A DNA stretch of 64,000 nt from JAFGBI01 sp964480725 (GCA_964480725.1 CAYZQO010000012.1:38787-102786), one strand, 5' to 3'; shown: positions 1-9,433, counted from the stretch's first letter. The notes: a model not told the origin generated them from the letters alone. Numbers and translations are program-made.

Positions 1-120
1 ACCGCTCGGTTCTGGCCCGGGTCGTCGCACCGTGCAACGGCCGACGCGACGACCTCACGCTCCGGGACGCGGCGACAAAGGCCGCCCGTGCTCCCGGGTT
101 CCATGGTAGCGAACACCGTG

Positions 121-1530
121 ATGATGAGCGCCTGGATCCGGACCCTGGGGGCCAGCCTCGCCGCCGCGCTCCTCGTCGGGCTGGGCGTCGCGCCCGCGCG
201 GGCCGATCCCGGCGCGACGCCGGCAGGGACCGCGCCGACCCTCGCCTTCACGCGCTTCCGGCTCGAGAACGGGCTCGAAGTGATCGTCCACCCCGACCCG
301 GCCCTGCCCCTCGTCGCCGTCAACCTCTGGTACCACGTCGGACCGGCGCGCGAGCCCCGCGGGCGGTCCGGGTTCGCCCACCTCTTCGAGCACCTGATGT
401 TCACGGGGTCGCGGCACGTCGGGGATCGGTTCGACGAGCTTTTGGAGGCGGCCGGCGCGACCAACGTGAACGGAACCACCAGCTGGGACCGTACGGCCTA
501 TTTTGCCACCGTCCCGCGCGAGCACCTGCCGCTCTTGCTCTGGATCGAGAGCGACCGCATGGGATTCCTGCTAGACAGCCTCGACGCGAAGCGACTCGCC
601 GTCCAGCAGGGAGTGGTCGCCAACGAGCGGCGCGAAACCTACGAGGACGCCCCCTACGGTCCGAGCACCCTGGCCCTCTTCGACGCGCTCTTCCCGCCCG
701 GGCACCCCTATCACGGCGCGATCATCGGCTCGATCCGCGACGTCGTCGCCGCCACCCTCGCCGACGTCACGCGCTTTCACGAGCAGTACTACGCCCCGTC
801 CAACGCGACGCTGGTGCTAGCGGGAGACGTGACGCCCGCCGACGCCAGACGCCTGGTGACGCGCTACTTCGGGACGCTGCCAAGCCGGCCACCGCCACCC
901 CGAGTCGCCACGGCAACGCCGCCGCTCTCGGCGCCCGTGCGCGCGGAGGTGCGGGAGGACGTCGACCTCGCGCGGGTAGCGCTCGGGTGGATCGCCCCCC
1001 CCGCCTACGGCCCCGACGACGCCGCGCTGGAGGTGGCGGCCACGGTGCTGGCCGGCGGGCGGGCAACCCGCCTCTACCGAGCTCTGGTCACGGACGAGAG
1101 CGTCGCCACCGACGTCGGCGCGTACCTCGACGCCAACGAGCTCGCCTCGATCGTCATGGTGACGGCGACGGGGAAGCGCGGGGTTTCCGGCGCCGATCTC
1201 GAGCGGCGTCTCGACGCGGTGGTCGCCGACCTGGGCCGGTCCGGTCCATCCTCGGCGGAGCTGGCGCGTGCCAAGCGCCGCGTCCTCGTCGACCTGTACT
1301 CCGACCTGCAACTGCTCGACGGCGGTGGGGGCGAAAGCGGCCGCGCCGGGCTGCTCCAGCGCTTCGACCACTACCTCGGCGATCCGGGGTTCCTCCCCCA
1401 CTACGTGGCCCGGATCGAGGCCGTCACGGCCAACGACGTCGCCCGGGTCGTCACTGAGCACTTGAGCCGCGAACGCCGAGCCACGGTGATCACGGTCCCG
1501 AGGAGCGCCGGCCCCGAGGCGGCGCTGTGA
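121..1530 (+). CDS. M16 family zinc metallopeptidase, secreted
   Basis: Predicted periplasmic or secreted zinc peptidase of the pitrilysin/insulinase family, which cleaves peptides. The inverted zinc motif HxxEH is intact as HLFEHLMF, and the third ligand region follows about 75 residues later as the Glu in NERRETYED. The chain (about 469 aa) has the usual two M16 halves. An in-frame ATG exists at 88, but I chose 121 because it places a clean signal peptide (hydrophobic stretch, then APARA/D) at the N-terminus. The stop overlaps the start of the next gene, a second M16 protein, in a GTGA junction, so the two are probably translationally coupled. Family assignment is firm; the substrate is unknown. 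Confidence 0.9.
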   Translation: MMSAWIRTLGASLAAALLVGLGVAPARADPGATPAGTAPTLAFTRFRLENGLEVIVHPDPALPLVAVNLWYHVGPAREPRGRSGFAHLFEHLMFTGSRHVGDRFDELLEAAGATNVNGTTSWDRTAYFATVPREHLPLLLWIESDRMGFLLDSLDAKRLAVQQGVVANERRETYEDAPYGPSTLALFDALFPPGHPYHGAIIGSIRDVVAATLADVTRFHEQYYAPSNATLVLAGDVTPADARRLVTRYFGTLPSRPPPPRVATATPPLSAPVRAEVREDVDLARVALGWIAPPAYGPDDAALEVAATVLAGGRATRLYRALVTDESVATDVGAYLDANELASIVMVTATGKRGVSGADLERRLDAVVADLGRSGPSSAELARAKRRVLVDLYSDLQLLDGGGGESGRAGLLQRFDHYLGDPGFLPHYVARIEAVTANDVARVVTEHLSRERRATVITVPRSAGPEAAL

Positions 1531-3071
1531 CCGCGGGCGGCGCGGTCCTCCCCCCTCGCGCGAGCGAGTCCGCCGCGGGGAAGCGGCTGGTGCGATGGAT
1601 CGCGGTCGCCGTCGGGCTTGCGGTGACGACGGCCTGCGCCCGCACCGCGCCACCCGCGGACGGCGCCGTCCCGCCCACGCCCGCGTCGAGCGTGCGTCCC
1701 GATCCGGAGTCCTGGCGCTCGGAGCCACCGACGCCGGGCGCCCCGGGCGAGCTCGCCTTTCCGTCACCCGAGGTCGAGGTCCTGCCGAACGGGCTCACCT
1801 TGCTCGTCTCTCCGCGCGGGCTCCGGGTAGTGACGATCGCAGCCGCCGTCCGCCGCGGCGCGAGCGCGGTCCCGGCGGGGCGCACCGGGCTCGCCGCGCT
1901 CACCGCCCGCATGCTGATGGAAGGGACCGTCCACCGGAGCACCACCGAGCTCGCCGCCGCCGCCGAGGACCTCGGGGGCGTGCTCCTGGCGGACGCCGGA
2001 CGCGACTACTCCTACGTCGGCCTGACCGTCCTGCCCGAGGATCTCCCTGAGGGGCTCGATCTCGTCCGCGAGGCCGTCTGCGAGCCCGCGTTCGATGGCG
2101 TCGAGTTCGAGAGGGTCCGCTCGGAGTGGCGCTCCTCACTGATCGAGGAGCGCCAGAGCCCGGCGCGCGTCGCCTCGATCGCCGGGCTCCGCCTGCTGGC
2201 CGGGCCGCGGCTCGGGGCCCCCGTCGGAGGCGGCGTCCCCGACGTCGATCGGACGACGCGCGACGACGTCGTCGCCTTCTGGCGGGCCCATTACCAGGCG
2301 AGGACGACCGCCATCGTCGTCGTGGGCGGCACGAGCATGGCCGAGGTCGCCCCGCTCGTGCGGACGCGCTTCGGCGGTTGGACCGGCGCGGCTGCGATGC
2401 CCCCGCCCCCGGAGCCGCTGCCTGCCGCCGAGCCTTCCCGCGTGATCCTCGTCGACCATCCCGGCGCGGTGCAGACCGCCATCTTCGTCGCCCAGCCGAT
2501 GCCGGCGCGGGGCAGCCCGGGGCACGAGGCGCGCCTGGTGATGAACGCCGTGCTCGGCGGGCTCTTCACGTCCCGACTGAACCAAAATCTGCGCGAGGAG
2601 CATGCGTACACTTATGGGGCGAGCTCGAGCGTGATCGCGACGCGGACCTGGGGTGGCTGGGTCGCGGCGACGACCGTGGAAGCCGACGCGACCGCCGCCG
2701 CCCTACACGAGATCGCTCGCGAAATCGGCGCCATGGCGGGGGCAGCGCCCCGACGCCCGGTGACCGAGCTCGAGGTGGAGCGCGCCAAGACCGCCCTCGT
2801 CAACGCCCAGGCGGCCCGCCTCGCGGACGCGAGAGACGTGGCCTTCGAGCTCGTCACCGCGTTCGCGCAGGATCTCCCGCCGGACTACCCGGCCCGCTAC
2901 GCCGAACTCGTCCGCGCCGTCACGCCCGAAGCCGCCGCGCGCGCCGCTCGAGAGCACCTGACCCCCGACCAGCTCATCGTGGTCGCCGTCGGCGCGCGAC
3001 AGCGGTTCGAACGGGACCTTCGCGCCGCGTGGCCGCGGGTGAAAACCGCCCACCCGTCGCTGCAGGAGTAG
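1527..3071 (+). CDS. M16-like peptidase subunit, lipoprotein, degenerate metal site
   Basis: Second M16-family protein, about 514 aa. At the position of the zinc motif it reads RTGLAALTARM, so neither His nor the Glu of HxxEH is present; this half is probably non-catalytic. Known M16B systems often pair an active and an inactive subunit in this order, so I infer a heterodimer with the upstream gene. A hydrophobic stretch ends in a lipobox-like VTTAC, suggesting an outer-membrane lipoprotein. The start is taken at GTG 1527, which overlaps the upstream stop; a GTG at 1590 would give a shorter, more typical lipoprotein signal peptide. Confidence 0.87.
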   Translation: MTAGGAVLPPRASESAAGKRLVRWIAVAVGLAVTTACARTAPPADGAVPPTPASSVRPDPESWRSEPPTPGAPGELAFPSPEVEVLPNGLTLLVSPRGLRVVTIAAAVRRGASAVPAGRTGLAALTARMLMEGTVHRSTTELAAAAEDLGGVLLADAGRDYSYVGLTVLPEDLPEGLDLVREAVCEPAFDGVEFERVRSEWRSSLIEERQSPARVASIAGLRLLAGPRLGAPVGGGVPDVDRTTRDDVVAFWRAHYQARTTAIVVVGGTSMAEVAPLVRTRFGGWTGAAAMPPPPEPLPAAEPSRVILVDHPGAVQTAIFVAQPMPARGSPGHEARLVMNAVLGGLFTSRLNQNLREEHAYTYGASSSVIATRTWGGWVAATTVEADATAAALHEIAREIGAMAGAAPRRPVTELEVERAKTALVNAQAARLADARDVAFELVTAFAQDLPPDYPARYAELVRAVTPEAAARAAREHLTPDQLIVVAVGARQRFERDLRAAWPRVKTAHPSLQE

Positions 3072-3089
3072 GCGGGACAGACCGGCGGC

Positions 3090-3536
3090 TCAGTTGCGTT
3101 CCACGGGCAGGTCCGCCAGATCCACGGGCGGCTCCACCCCGTCTGGATCCCGCAGCGGCGGTCGCCCGCCGCCGGAGCCGGAGGGTCCCGGGGCCGGATC
3201 GGCGCCGCCATCCCCGCCAGTTCCCGCGACCATCCAGCCGATGACCGCGAGCAGGACCAGCGCCGTGAGGACCGCCACGATGGCCAGGACCACCTCCGGG
3301 GCGAGGCCCCGCCTCGCGCCCACTCCCGCCGCGGATCGCCGCTTAGGATCCACCTTCTGGGTCGTCTCACCGCTCCGCGAGTACGGCGACAGCTCGCGCG
3401 GCATCGTGGCCGGCTCCTCGGCGGGCGACACCGGGGTCCCCCGTGGCGGGGTGCGGTCGTCATCCACTTCCGCCGCCAGGACCACGCTGCGCACGTCCTC
3501 CTCCACAACGACGCGCGGCGCTGGGGAGTGCGTCAT
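3090..3536 (-). CDS. small single-pass membrane protein, unknown function
   Basis: About 148 aa. Residues 1-75 are polar and acidic/proline-rich, residues about 81-104 form one strong transmembrane helix (LAIVAVLTALVLLAVIGW), and the tail is Gly/Pro-rich. I recognise no domain. The ATG at 3536 was chosen over longer upstream extensions because these have shadow-like composition. It is convergent with the M16 pair (19 bp away) and divergent from the sensor gene starting at 3746. Its role is unknown. Confidence 0.6.
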   Translation of the reverse strand: MTHSPAPRVVVEEDVRSVVLAAEVDDDRTPPRGTPVSPAEEPATMPRELSPYSRSGETTQKVDPKRRSAAGVGARRGLAPEVVLAIVAVLTALVLLAVIGWMVAGTGGDGGADPAPGPSGSGGGRPPLRDPDGVEPPVDLADLPVERN

Positions 3537-3745
3537 CGTCGATCCCTTACCGGGAAGCGCCCCCTCACCCTCGGTCGGCGCGTCCGGGGCCGTCCCGGGT
3601 GCCGCGTCAGTCTCTCGGCTTGGCTCCACGCTCCCCGGAATATACACCCAACCCCACGAGCCGACAGGGATGGACGCGCACCAGCGCCGGCCGGGGGGCC
3701 ACCGGAGGTTTGCCGGAGCGCAAGGACCCAGCATACCATCGGGCC

Positions 3746-5764
3746 GTGGCCCTCGACGGCTCGGTCCTGCTCGTCCTCGACGACACCGCGGTCCGTCACC
3801 AGATCGCCAGCGCGCTCTCCGACGCCGGCATCGCCTGTGTCTCGCTGCCGGACGGCCAGGATGCGATCCGGTGGCTCGATCGGAGCGCTCCGTCCGTCGT
3901 GCTGCTGGGGACCGACGCCGATCGCGTCGAGGCGCACCCGGTCCTGCGCTACGTGCGCGGCTCACCGCACCTCGGGGAGGTCCCCGTGGTAGTCCTGGCG
4001 CGCATCGCGGTCGAGGAAGACATCCAGCGCATCTTCACCGCCGGCGCCGACGACTACGTGCCCGAGCCCTTTCGTCCCGCCGAGCTCGTGGCGCGGGTGC
4101 GCAATCACTCGCGCCTGCGCGACTACGTCGAGCGGCTCAACCGCCGTGAGCGCGACACGCGCACGGTCCTCGAGCTGACGCAGGCCCTGGCGCTCACCCT
4201 CGACGCGACGTCGATCCTCTTCACGGTAGCGCGCCGCATCGCCGAGTTCGCCCGGGTGGATCGCTGCAGCATCGTGCTCGTCCCCAAGGAAGATGACGTT
4301 GGGTTCGTCATCGCCTCCAGCGACGACGCCGAGGTCCGCCGCCTCCGCATCGATCTGGAGGCGTACCCCGAAATCCGCGAGGTCCTCACCACCGGCCGCC
4401 CGCTCGGCATTCACGACGCGACACAACACCCGCTGCTGGAGGTCGTGAGGCGACAGGACGCCCCGCTCGACTACACGTCGCTCACCCTGATCCCCATCCT
4501 GCACGAACGGCGCCCGCTGGGCGTCATTTTCCTCCGCTCGCGCGAGCCAGGGAGCTTCGTCGATGCGGACGTGGCACTCGTGCAGACGGTGGCGAACGCG
4601 ACGGCCATCGCGCTGCGCAACGCCGACATCCTGGAGTCACTTCGAGCCGAGACCGAGGAGAGCGAGGTCGCCCGAGCGGAGGCAGAGCGCCGCCTCGTGC
4701 TCTTCCAGCGCTACGCCGACCTGTTCGAAAGCGCGGCGGACGGGATGATCGTCATCGACCGCGAGGGGCACGTCCTCTTTGGCAACTCGCGCGCCTCCGA
4801 GATCACGGGACGGGCGGATCGCGCTCTCTCCGACCTCTCCTTCACTCGTCTCTTCGCGGACGAGGAGCGCCCCCGGATCGAGCGGCTCCTCGACGGCTTC
4901 CGCGAGGGGGTCTACCCGCGCGGGCTGGACCTGACGGCCAGTGGCGACGGGGAGGCTCGTGCCGTGCTCAACGTCAGCTTCAGCTCGGTCCTCCACGAGG
5001 AGAACGCGATCCTGATGAGCCTGCGCGACGTCACGCTGGAGCGCCAGACGGCTCACGAGCTCGAGAGGACGAAAGAGTTTCTGGAGCGCGTCATCGAGAG
5101 CTCCGTCGACGGCATCGTCTCGGCAGATCTTCGGGGCGTCGTCCGCATCTTCAACCGCGCCGCCTGCCGCATCTTCGGCTACTCGGCGAGCGAGGTGGTC
5201 GGCAAGCTTGATGTGGAGGCGCTCTACCCACCCGGGGTGGCCCGCGACGTCATGCGCAGAATCCGCGATCCCCGCCTCTCCGGCCACGGTCGTCTCGAGG
5301 ACTACCGGGTGGAGATGCTCAACGCGGTCGGCCAGCGAGTGCCGGTGTCATTGTCGGCGTCGCTCATCATGGGCCACGACGCCCCGGTGGGCTCGGTCGG
5401 GATCATCACCGACATGCGGGAGCAGCTCCGCATGGAAGAGCGGCTGCAGGTGACCCAGGACGCCCTCCGCGAGCGCGAGCGCGAAGCCATCGTCGCGGAG
5501 CTCGCGGGCGGGGCGGCGCACGAGCTCAACCAGCCGCTGACGAGCGTAATGAATTACGGCGAGCTACTGGCGCGCTCCCTCGAAGCGGGAACCCCGCTGC
5601 ACCGCGCCGCGAAGGTGATCATCGCCGAGTCCGAGCGCATGGCGGAGATCGTGCGAAAGATCGGGAAGATCACCCGCTACGAAACCAAGAGCTACGTCGG
5701 GGAGCAGCGCATCCTCGACCTCGAGCGCGCGAGCGACGACGACGACGGCAAACCGCCGGCGTGA
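3746..5764 (+). CDS. receiver-like/GAF/PAS/PAS sensor with HisKA domain but no ATPase domain
   Basis: Cytoplasmic sensor of 672 aa with no transmembrane segment. Order: pseudo-receiver (about 1-125; the acidic pair DD is kept, the phospho-acceptor position reads VVLLGTDAD and the usual Lys before Pro-Phe is Glu in PEPF), coiled linker, GAF (about 145-315), two PAS domains (about 335-455 and 465-580), and a HisKA dimerisation helix pair with H-box HELNQPL (His about 592). The protein stops about 80 residues after that His, so the N, G1 and G2 boxes of HATPase_c are absent. Only 22 bp separate the stop from the converging next gene, so no displaced ATPase domain follows. GTG 3746 is chosen because the receiver fold starts there. 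It may be a phosphotransfer or decoy partner of another kinase. Confidence 0.85.
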   Translation: MALDGSVLLVLDDTAVRHQIASALSDAGIACVSLPDGQDAIRWLDRSAPSVVLLGTDADRVEAHPVLRYVRGSPHLGEVPVVVLARIAVEEDIQRIFTAGADDYVPEPFRPAELVARVRNHSRLRDYVERLNRRERDTRTVLELTQALALTLDATSILFTVARRIAEFARVDRCSIVLVPKEDDVGFVIASSDDAEVRRLRIDLEAYPEIREVLTTGRPLGIHDATQHPLLEVVRRQDAPLDYTSLTLIPILHERRPLGVIFLRSREPGSFVDADVALVQTVANATAIALRNADILESLRAETEESEVARAEAERRLVLFQRYADLFESAADGMIVIDREGHVLFGNSRASEITGRADRALSDLSFTRLFADEERPRIERLLDGFREGVYPRGLDLTASGDGEARAVLNVSFSSVLHEENAILMSLRDVTLERQTAHELERTKEFLERVIESSVDGIVSADLRGVVRIFNRAACRIFGYSASEVVGKLDVEALYPPGVARDVMRRIRDPRLSGHGRLEDYRVEMLNAVGQRVPVSLSASLIMGHDAPVGSVGIITDMREQLRMEERLQVTQDALREREREAIVAELAGGAAHELNQPLTSVMNYGELLARSLEAGTPLHRAAKVIIAESERMAEIVRKIGKITRYETKSYVGEQRILDLERASDDDDGKPPA

Positions 5765-5786
5765 GCGGGAAACCAGCGCCGCTGCG

Positions 5787-6308
5787 CTACCGGACCACGC
5801 GGAGAACGAGCACGAGGATGCCGTCGCGGTAGCTCTGCCCCGCGACGATAAAGGGCTTCCCGCGCCGCGCCTTCACCTCGAGCTTGGCGAGAAACTCCTT
5901 GCCGCCGGGCTTGGTGATGCTGGTGGAGACACGGAAGACCTCGTTCTGCAGCACCTCGAGCAGCTCAGTGACGAGCACGCGACCGTTGGGGAGCGTGAGC
6001 GAACGGGGCTCCGTCACGCGCAGGGGCAGCCGCTCTTTCTGCAGGAGCTCGAAGCGATCGTAAAGCGAGAACGGATCCTGCCTGAGCTCCGGCAGATCTC
6101 CGATCTTCGGGTCGATCTCGGGCCGGTCGCGGCGCTCCTTACCGCGGCTCGCGTAGACGACCATCACCTCCACGGAGAAGGCCGCCGCCGCGGGCGCAGT
6201 CCCGCTCGGCTGGGGTGCCGGGGCCGGACCGGCATCCCCCGCAACCGCGACGCCGGCGACGAGCGGCAGCCCCAGGATGGCGATGACCAGCGGCGAATGA
6301 CGCGTCAT
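5787..6308 (-). CDS. secreted protein of unknown function, third gene of ECF sigma operon
   Basis: About 173 aa with a typical Sec signal peptide (hydrophobic IAILGLPLVAGVAVA, then a short Ala/Pro linker). The mature part is a compact mixed domain of about 115 residues that I do not recognise. It is the last gene of a three-gene minus-strand operon (sigma, anti-sigma, this gene) whose junctions are both 4-bp ATGA overlaps. The tight coupling suggests it acts in the envelope with the anti-sigma factor, as sensor or target; that is inference. Confidence 0.7.
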   Translation of the reverse strand: MTRHSPLVIAILGLPLVAGVAVAGDAGPAPAPQPSGTAPAAAAFSVEVMVVYASRGKERRDRPEIDPKIGDLPELRQDPFSLYDRFELLQKERLPLRVTEPRSLTLPNGRVLVTELLEVLQNEVFRVSTSITKPGGKEFLAKLEVKARRGKPFIVAGQSYRDGILVLVLRVVR

Positions 6309-6934
6309 AGCGGCCTTGTCTCACCCTCGATCGCGGTGGGCTGATCCACGACCCAGACCACCGGTGTCGTCGCCTCGCCTCCGGCCGGGACCATGAAGAT
6401 GGTGCCGTTTCTCGGGCCGAAGTCCACCGCCTCGATGCTGACCCCCGGCTCGGCCAGGTCGCGCGGGAGCGCCGCAACCGGCCCCGCCCCGGGCCCCGGC
6501 GACGCCGCCGGGGTGGCGGAGCTCGCGGCGGACCCCAGGGCTGCAAGCCGGACGGCGGCCGCGTCGGTGTCGCTCGAGCCCCGCGCCAGGAGGACGAGGG
6601 GGATCGCCGCGGCGGCCGCGAGCCCGCCGGCGAGACCCCAGAGCCAGCGCCGACCACCCTCGACTCGAGCCGGGGCGGGAAACCGCTGGCGCCGCGTGGA
6701 ATCCTGGCTCGGCTCCTCGTCGAGCCGCTGCATCACATCCGCCGCCAGATCATCGACACCCGCCGAGCCCTGTTCGGCGAAGCAACGGAGGAAATCCCCG
6801 AGCTGGTCGAGGCCAGCGAGCTCAGACCGGGCGACGGGATCGCCCGCGAGCAGCGCCTCCACCTCGGCGGCCTCTCCGGCCGACAGCTCGCCATCGTGGT
6901 ACTGCATGAGGCGGAGCGGGGCGAGGCGGGTCAT
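6305..6934 (-). CDS. anti-sigma factor, single-pass membrane protein
   Basis: About 209 aa. The N-terminus has the anti-sigma-domain layout, with YHDGELSAGEA followed by helices; the HxxxCxxC zinc ligands of the ZAS type are not complete, so it is a non-zinc or degenerate version. One transmembrane helix lies at about 97-117 (WLWGLAGGLAAAAAIPLVLL), followed by an Ala/Pro-rich periplasmic tail. It overlaps the sigma gene by 4 bp upstream, the standard arrangement for a cognate inhibitor that sequesters the ECF factor at the membrane. Confidence 0.8.
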   Translation of the reverse strand: MTRLAPLRLMQYHDGELSAGEAAEVEALLAGDPVARSELAGLDQLGDFLRCFAEQGSAGVDDLAADVMQRLDEEPSQDSTRRQRFPAPARVEGGRRWLWGLAGGLAAAAAIPLVLLARGSSDTDAAAVRLAALGSAASSATPAASPGPGAGPVAALPRDLAEPGVSIEAVDFGPRNGTIFMVPAGGEATTPVVWVVDQPTAIEGETRPL

Positions 6935-7695
6935 GGGGCCTCCCCTCGCCCGGTCGGCAGCCCGCCGAGCTCGTCGCGATAGCAGTCCGCCAGCGCGCGC
7001 TGGAGCTTTTGCCGCGCGTGGTACAGGCGGCTCATGATGGTGCCCTTGGAGACCCCCATCGCCTGGGCCATCTCCTCGTAGCTCATGCCCTCGACCTCGC
7101 GCATGAGGATGACGCCGCGGTGGTACGGCGGCAGCGCGTCGAGGGCCGCCTGGATCCGGTCCGCGAGCTCACGCCGGCGAAGCACATCGACCGGATCGGC
7201 CCCGTCGATACGCGCCAAGAAGGGGATCTCCGCCTCGTCGGCGCGGTGGCGCTGCTCGTCGAGCTCCGCTTCCCGGCGCGCTGGCCGGCGCACGAGGTCG
7301 ATGGAGAGGTTGGTGACGATCCGGTAGAGCCAGGTGAAGAAGGTGGAGCCCCCGTGGAAGGTGGCAAGCCCCCGATGGACCCGCAGGAATGCCTCCTGGA
7401 CCACCTCCCGCGCGTCCTGCTCGTCGCGAACCAGCGCCAGCGCGATGGCGAATGCCCGGCGCTGGTGGCGCTCCACCAGCGTCCGGAACGCCTGCCGGTC
7501 GCCATCACGGACGCGTTCGACGAGTTCACGATCTTGCTCCGCCTCGAGCTCGCGGTTCTCCCGGTTGGACGCCGCCGCGAAGTCGCTATTCACCCCTCTG
7601 ACATTTCGATCATGCCCGTCCTCGGCACCAGTCCCCAACCCACGGGCGAGGGCGGCGACATAGCCCGCGGACCGGGGGGCGTCGGCGACGGACAT
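6931..7695 (-). CDS. ECF-family RNA polymerase sigma factor
   Basis: About 254 aa extracytoplasmic-function sigma factor (sigma-70 family). Region 2 is seen as AFRTLVERHQRRAF through FLRVHRGLATF and FFTWLYRIVTNLSID; region 4 is the helix-turn-helix YEEMAQAMGVSKGTIMSRLY near the C-terminus. I chose ATG 7695 (MSVADAP) because longer extensions are Arg-rich and shadow-like. It heads an operon with its anti-sigma factor and a secreted protein. The stop and the anti-sigma start share ATGA. ECF operons are often autoregulated; no clear promoter was recognised in the 180 bp upstream. Confidence 0.93.
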   Translation of the reverse strand: MSVADAPRSAGYVAALARGLGTGAEDGHDRNVRGVNSDFAAASNRENRELEAEQDRELVERVRDGDRQAFRTLVERHQRRAFAIALALVRDEQDAREVVQEAFLRVHRGLATFHGGSTFFTWLYRIVTNLSIDLVRRPARREAELDEQRHRADEAEIPFLARIDGADPVDVLRRRELADRIQAALDALPPYHRGVILMREVEGMSYEEMAQAMGVSKGTIMSRLYHARQKLQRALADCYRDELGGLPTGRGEAP

Positions 7696-7877
7696 CACCC
7701 GGTACTCTACGCTCGATCCCCGAACGCTGCCCCCTCGACCACCGAGCCGGACCCTAGCCGCACCGACCAGTGGGGTTCTGTGTCGACGGGGACGAGAGAA
7801 CGCTCCCACCCAGAACACGCGCCGCCCGGAGCCTTCGCCCGCTCCGGGGGTGCTCACCCGCGCACCCCAGGTCGCGC

Positions 7878-9080
7878 TCAGGGCTCGTCCTCGGAGCCGT
7901 CCTCCTCCGACTCGACCCCGAGCTCGGGCGCAGCGGCCCCGTCCGGCTCGAGCTCGCCCAGCGTGACGGTGAGGTCGAAGCTCCGCTTGCCGCGCATCAC
8001 CCGCACCGAAACCTGCTTGCCGATCCCGGCGAGGCTCGCCCGCCAGCGTAGCTGCTGGGGCGCCTCGACCGGTACGCCGTTGAAGGCGACGATCACGTCG
8101 TCCACCCGCAGACCAGCTCGGTCACCCGGCCCACCGGGGAGCACGCCCTTGACTAGGGCACCATCGGGGTCGGCAAGCCCAAGGCGAGTCGCGTCCTCCG
8201 GAGTGAGGTCGAGGATCTCGATGCCGATGGCCGAGCGCCTCACCCGCCCCTCCGCGATGATCTGCGGGAGGAGCTCCTTGACCATGTTGATGGGGACGGC
8301 AAACCCGATGCTGTTGGCGCGGGCACGGATGGCGGTGTTGATGCCCACCACTTGCCCGGCGAGATCGAGCAGCGGACCGCCGGAATTGCCAGGGTTGATG
8401 CTGGCATCCGTCTGGATGAAGTTGAAGTACCCGCTCGGGTCGCCGAGCCCCTGCACATCCCGTTGCGTCCGCCCCTTGGCCGAGACGATCCCCGACGACA
8501 CGGTGTGCGAGAGGCCAAAGGGGTTTCCGATCGCCACCACCCAGTCACCGACTCGCGTCGAGTCCGAATCGCCGAGCGGGAGATAGGGCAGGTTCTTGGC
8601 GTCGACCCGAAGCACCGCGATGTCGGTCTTGGCATCCCGACCCACCACCTTCGCGATCATCCGGCGCTTACCCTCGAAGGTCACACTGATCTCGGTGGCG
8701 TGCTCGATGACGTGGTTGTTGGTCAGGATGAGGCCGTCCGGGTCGAAGACGAACGCACTGCCCAAGCCCTCGCCGACCACCCGTCGGCGACCCTGCCGAT
8801 TCCGCTGTTCCTGCAGCGTCTGCACGTAAACGACGGCGGGGTCGGCCTTGGCGGCGAGGTCCGCGAAACTCCGCGGCGCGTCGGCCGGCGGCACGACCAC
8901 CGAGAGGACCGGCAGCGCCGGAGGGGCGACCGAGGCCGAGGTGCTCGCCGAGGCCGCCGCCCCCGACCGCTCGGCGCGGAACCAGCCGCGGCAGCCGATC
9001 GCACCGCCAACCACGACCACGACGGCAAGCAAGGCCGCGCCGAGCCGGCGAGCCGGCGCCTGCGCTCGGTGCCCGTTCAT
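7878..9080 (-). CDS. HtrA/DegP-type trypsin-like serine protease with PDZ domain
   Basis: About 400 aa envelope quality-control protease. The catalytic triad is visible: His in TNNHVIEH, Asp in KTDIAVLRV, Ser in NPGNSGGPL. One PDZ domain follows (about 290-380; PGGPGDRAGLRVDDVIVAFNG). A hydrophobic segment at residues 12-29 ends at Cys30; the box (AIGC) is only a weak lipobox, so this is either a membrane anchor or a lipoprotein signal. The C-terminal tail is acidic. The ATG at 9080 overlaps the stop of the DUF1844 gene by 4 bp, which fixes the start. Confidence 0.92.
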   Translation of the reverse strand: MNGHRAQAPARRLGAALLAVVVVVGGAIGCRGWFRAERSGAAASASTSASVAPPALPVLSVVVPPADAPRSFADLAAKADPAVVYVQTLQEQRNRQGRRRVVGEGLGSAFVFDPDGLILTNNHVIEHATEISVTFEGKRRMIAKVVGRDAKTDIAVLRVDAKNLPYLPLGDSDSTRVGDWVVAIGNPFGLSHTVSSGIVSAKGRTQRDVQGLGDPSGYFNFIQTDASINPGNSGGPLLDLAGQVVGINTAIRARANSIGFAVPINMVKELLPQIIAEGRVRRSAIGIEILDLTPEDATRLGLADPDGALVKGVLPGGPGDRAGLRVDDVIVAFNGVPVEAPQQLRWRASLAGIGKQVSVRVMRGKRSFDLTVTLGELEPDGAAAPELGVESEEDGSEDEP

Positions 9081-9433
9081 CGGTTCTTGGCCACCTCGAC
9101 GTACCTCATCCTGAGGTCGTAGAGGGCCTCGTCGAGCGTTCGCTCCTCGTCCCCGGTGAGGTTCCCGCGTGTCTTCTCCTGCAGCAGGGCGAGCAGATCG
9201 ATGGTCTGACGGGCCAGGGCGAGGCTCACGTCGGGTCGCTCCGTGACCGGATTGGGGGCGTCCCCGAGGTGGACGAGCCCCGAGTGCACGAAGGATAGGA
9301 TGAAAGTCGAGAAATCGAGCTCGGGCAGCCCCTCGTCCACGACAGCTCGCTGCGATTTGGCCTCCTCGAAAGCCACCGCTCCGGCGCGGACGTCCGACGG
9401 GCTCGGACCTCCCGAGCCGGCATCCTGGGTCAC
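9077..9433 (-). CDS. DUF1844 domain protein
   Basis: About 118 aa. The middle carries the DUF1844 signature: FSTFILSFVHSGLVHLGD, then a Pro-containing loop and LARQTIDLLALLQEKTRGNLT. The function of this family is not known. It sits between an acidic-repeat protein (4-bp overlap at its start) and the HtrA-type protease (4-bp overlap at its stop), so all three are probably one transcript. The protein is soluble. Confidence 0.85.
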   Translation of the reverse strand: MTQDAGSGGPSPSDVRAGAVAFEEAKSQRAVVDEGLPELDFSTFILSFVHSGLVHLGDAPNPVTERPDVSLALARQTIDLLALLQEKTRGNLTGDEERTLDEALYDLRMRYVEVAKNR

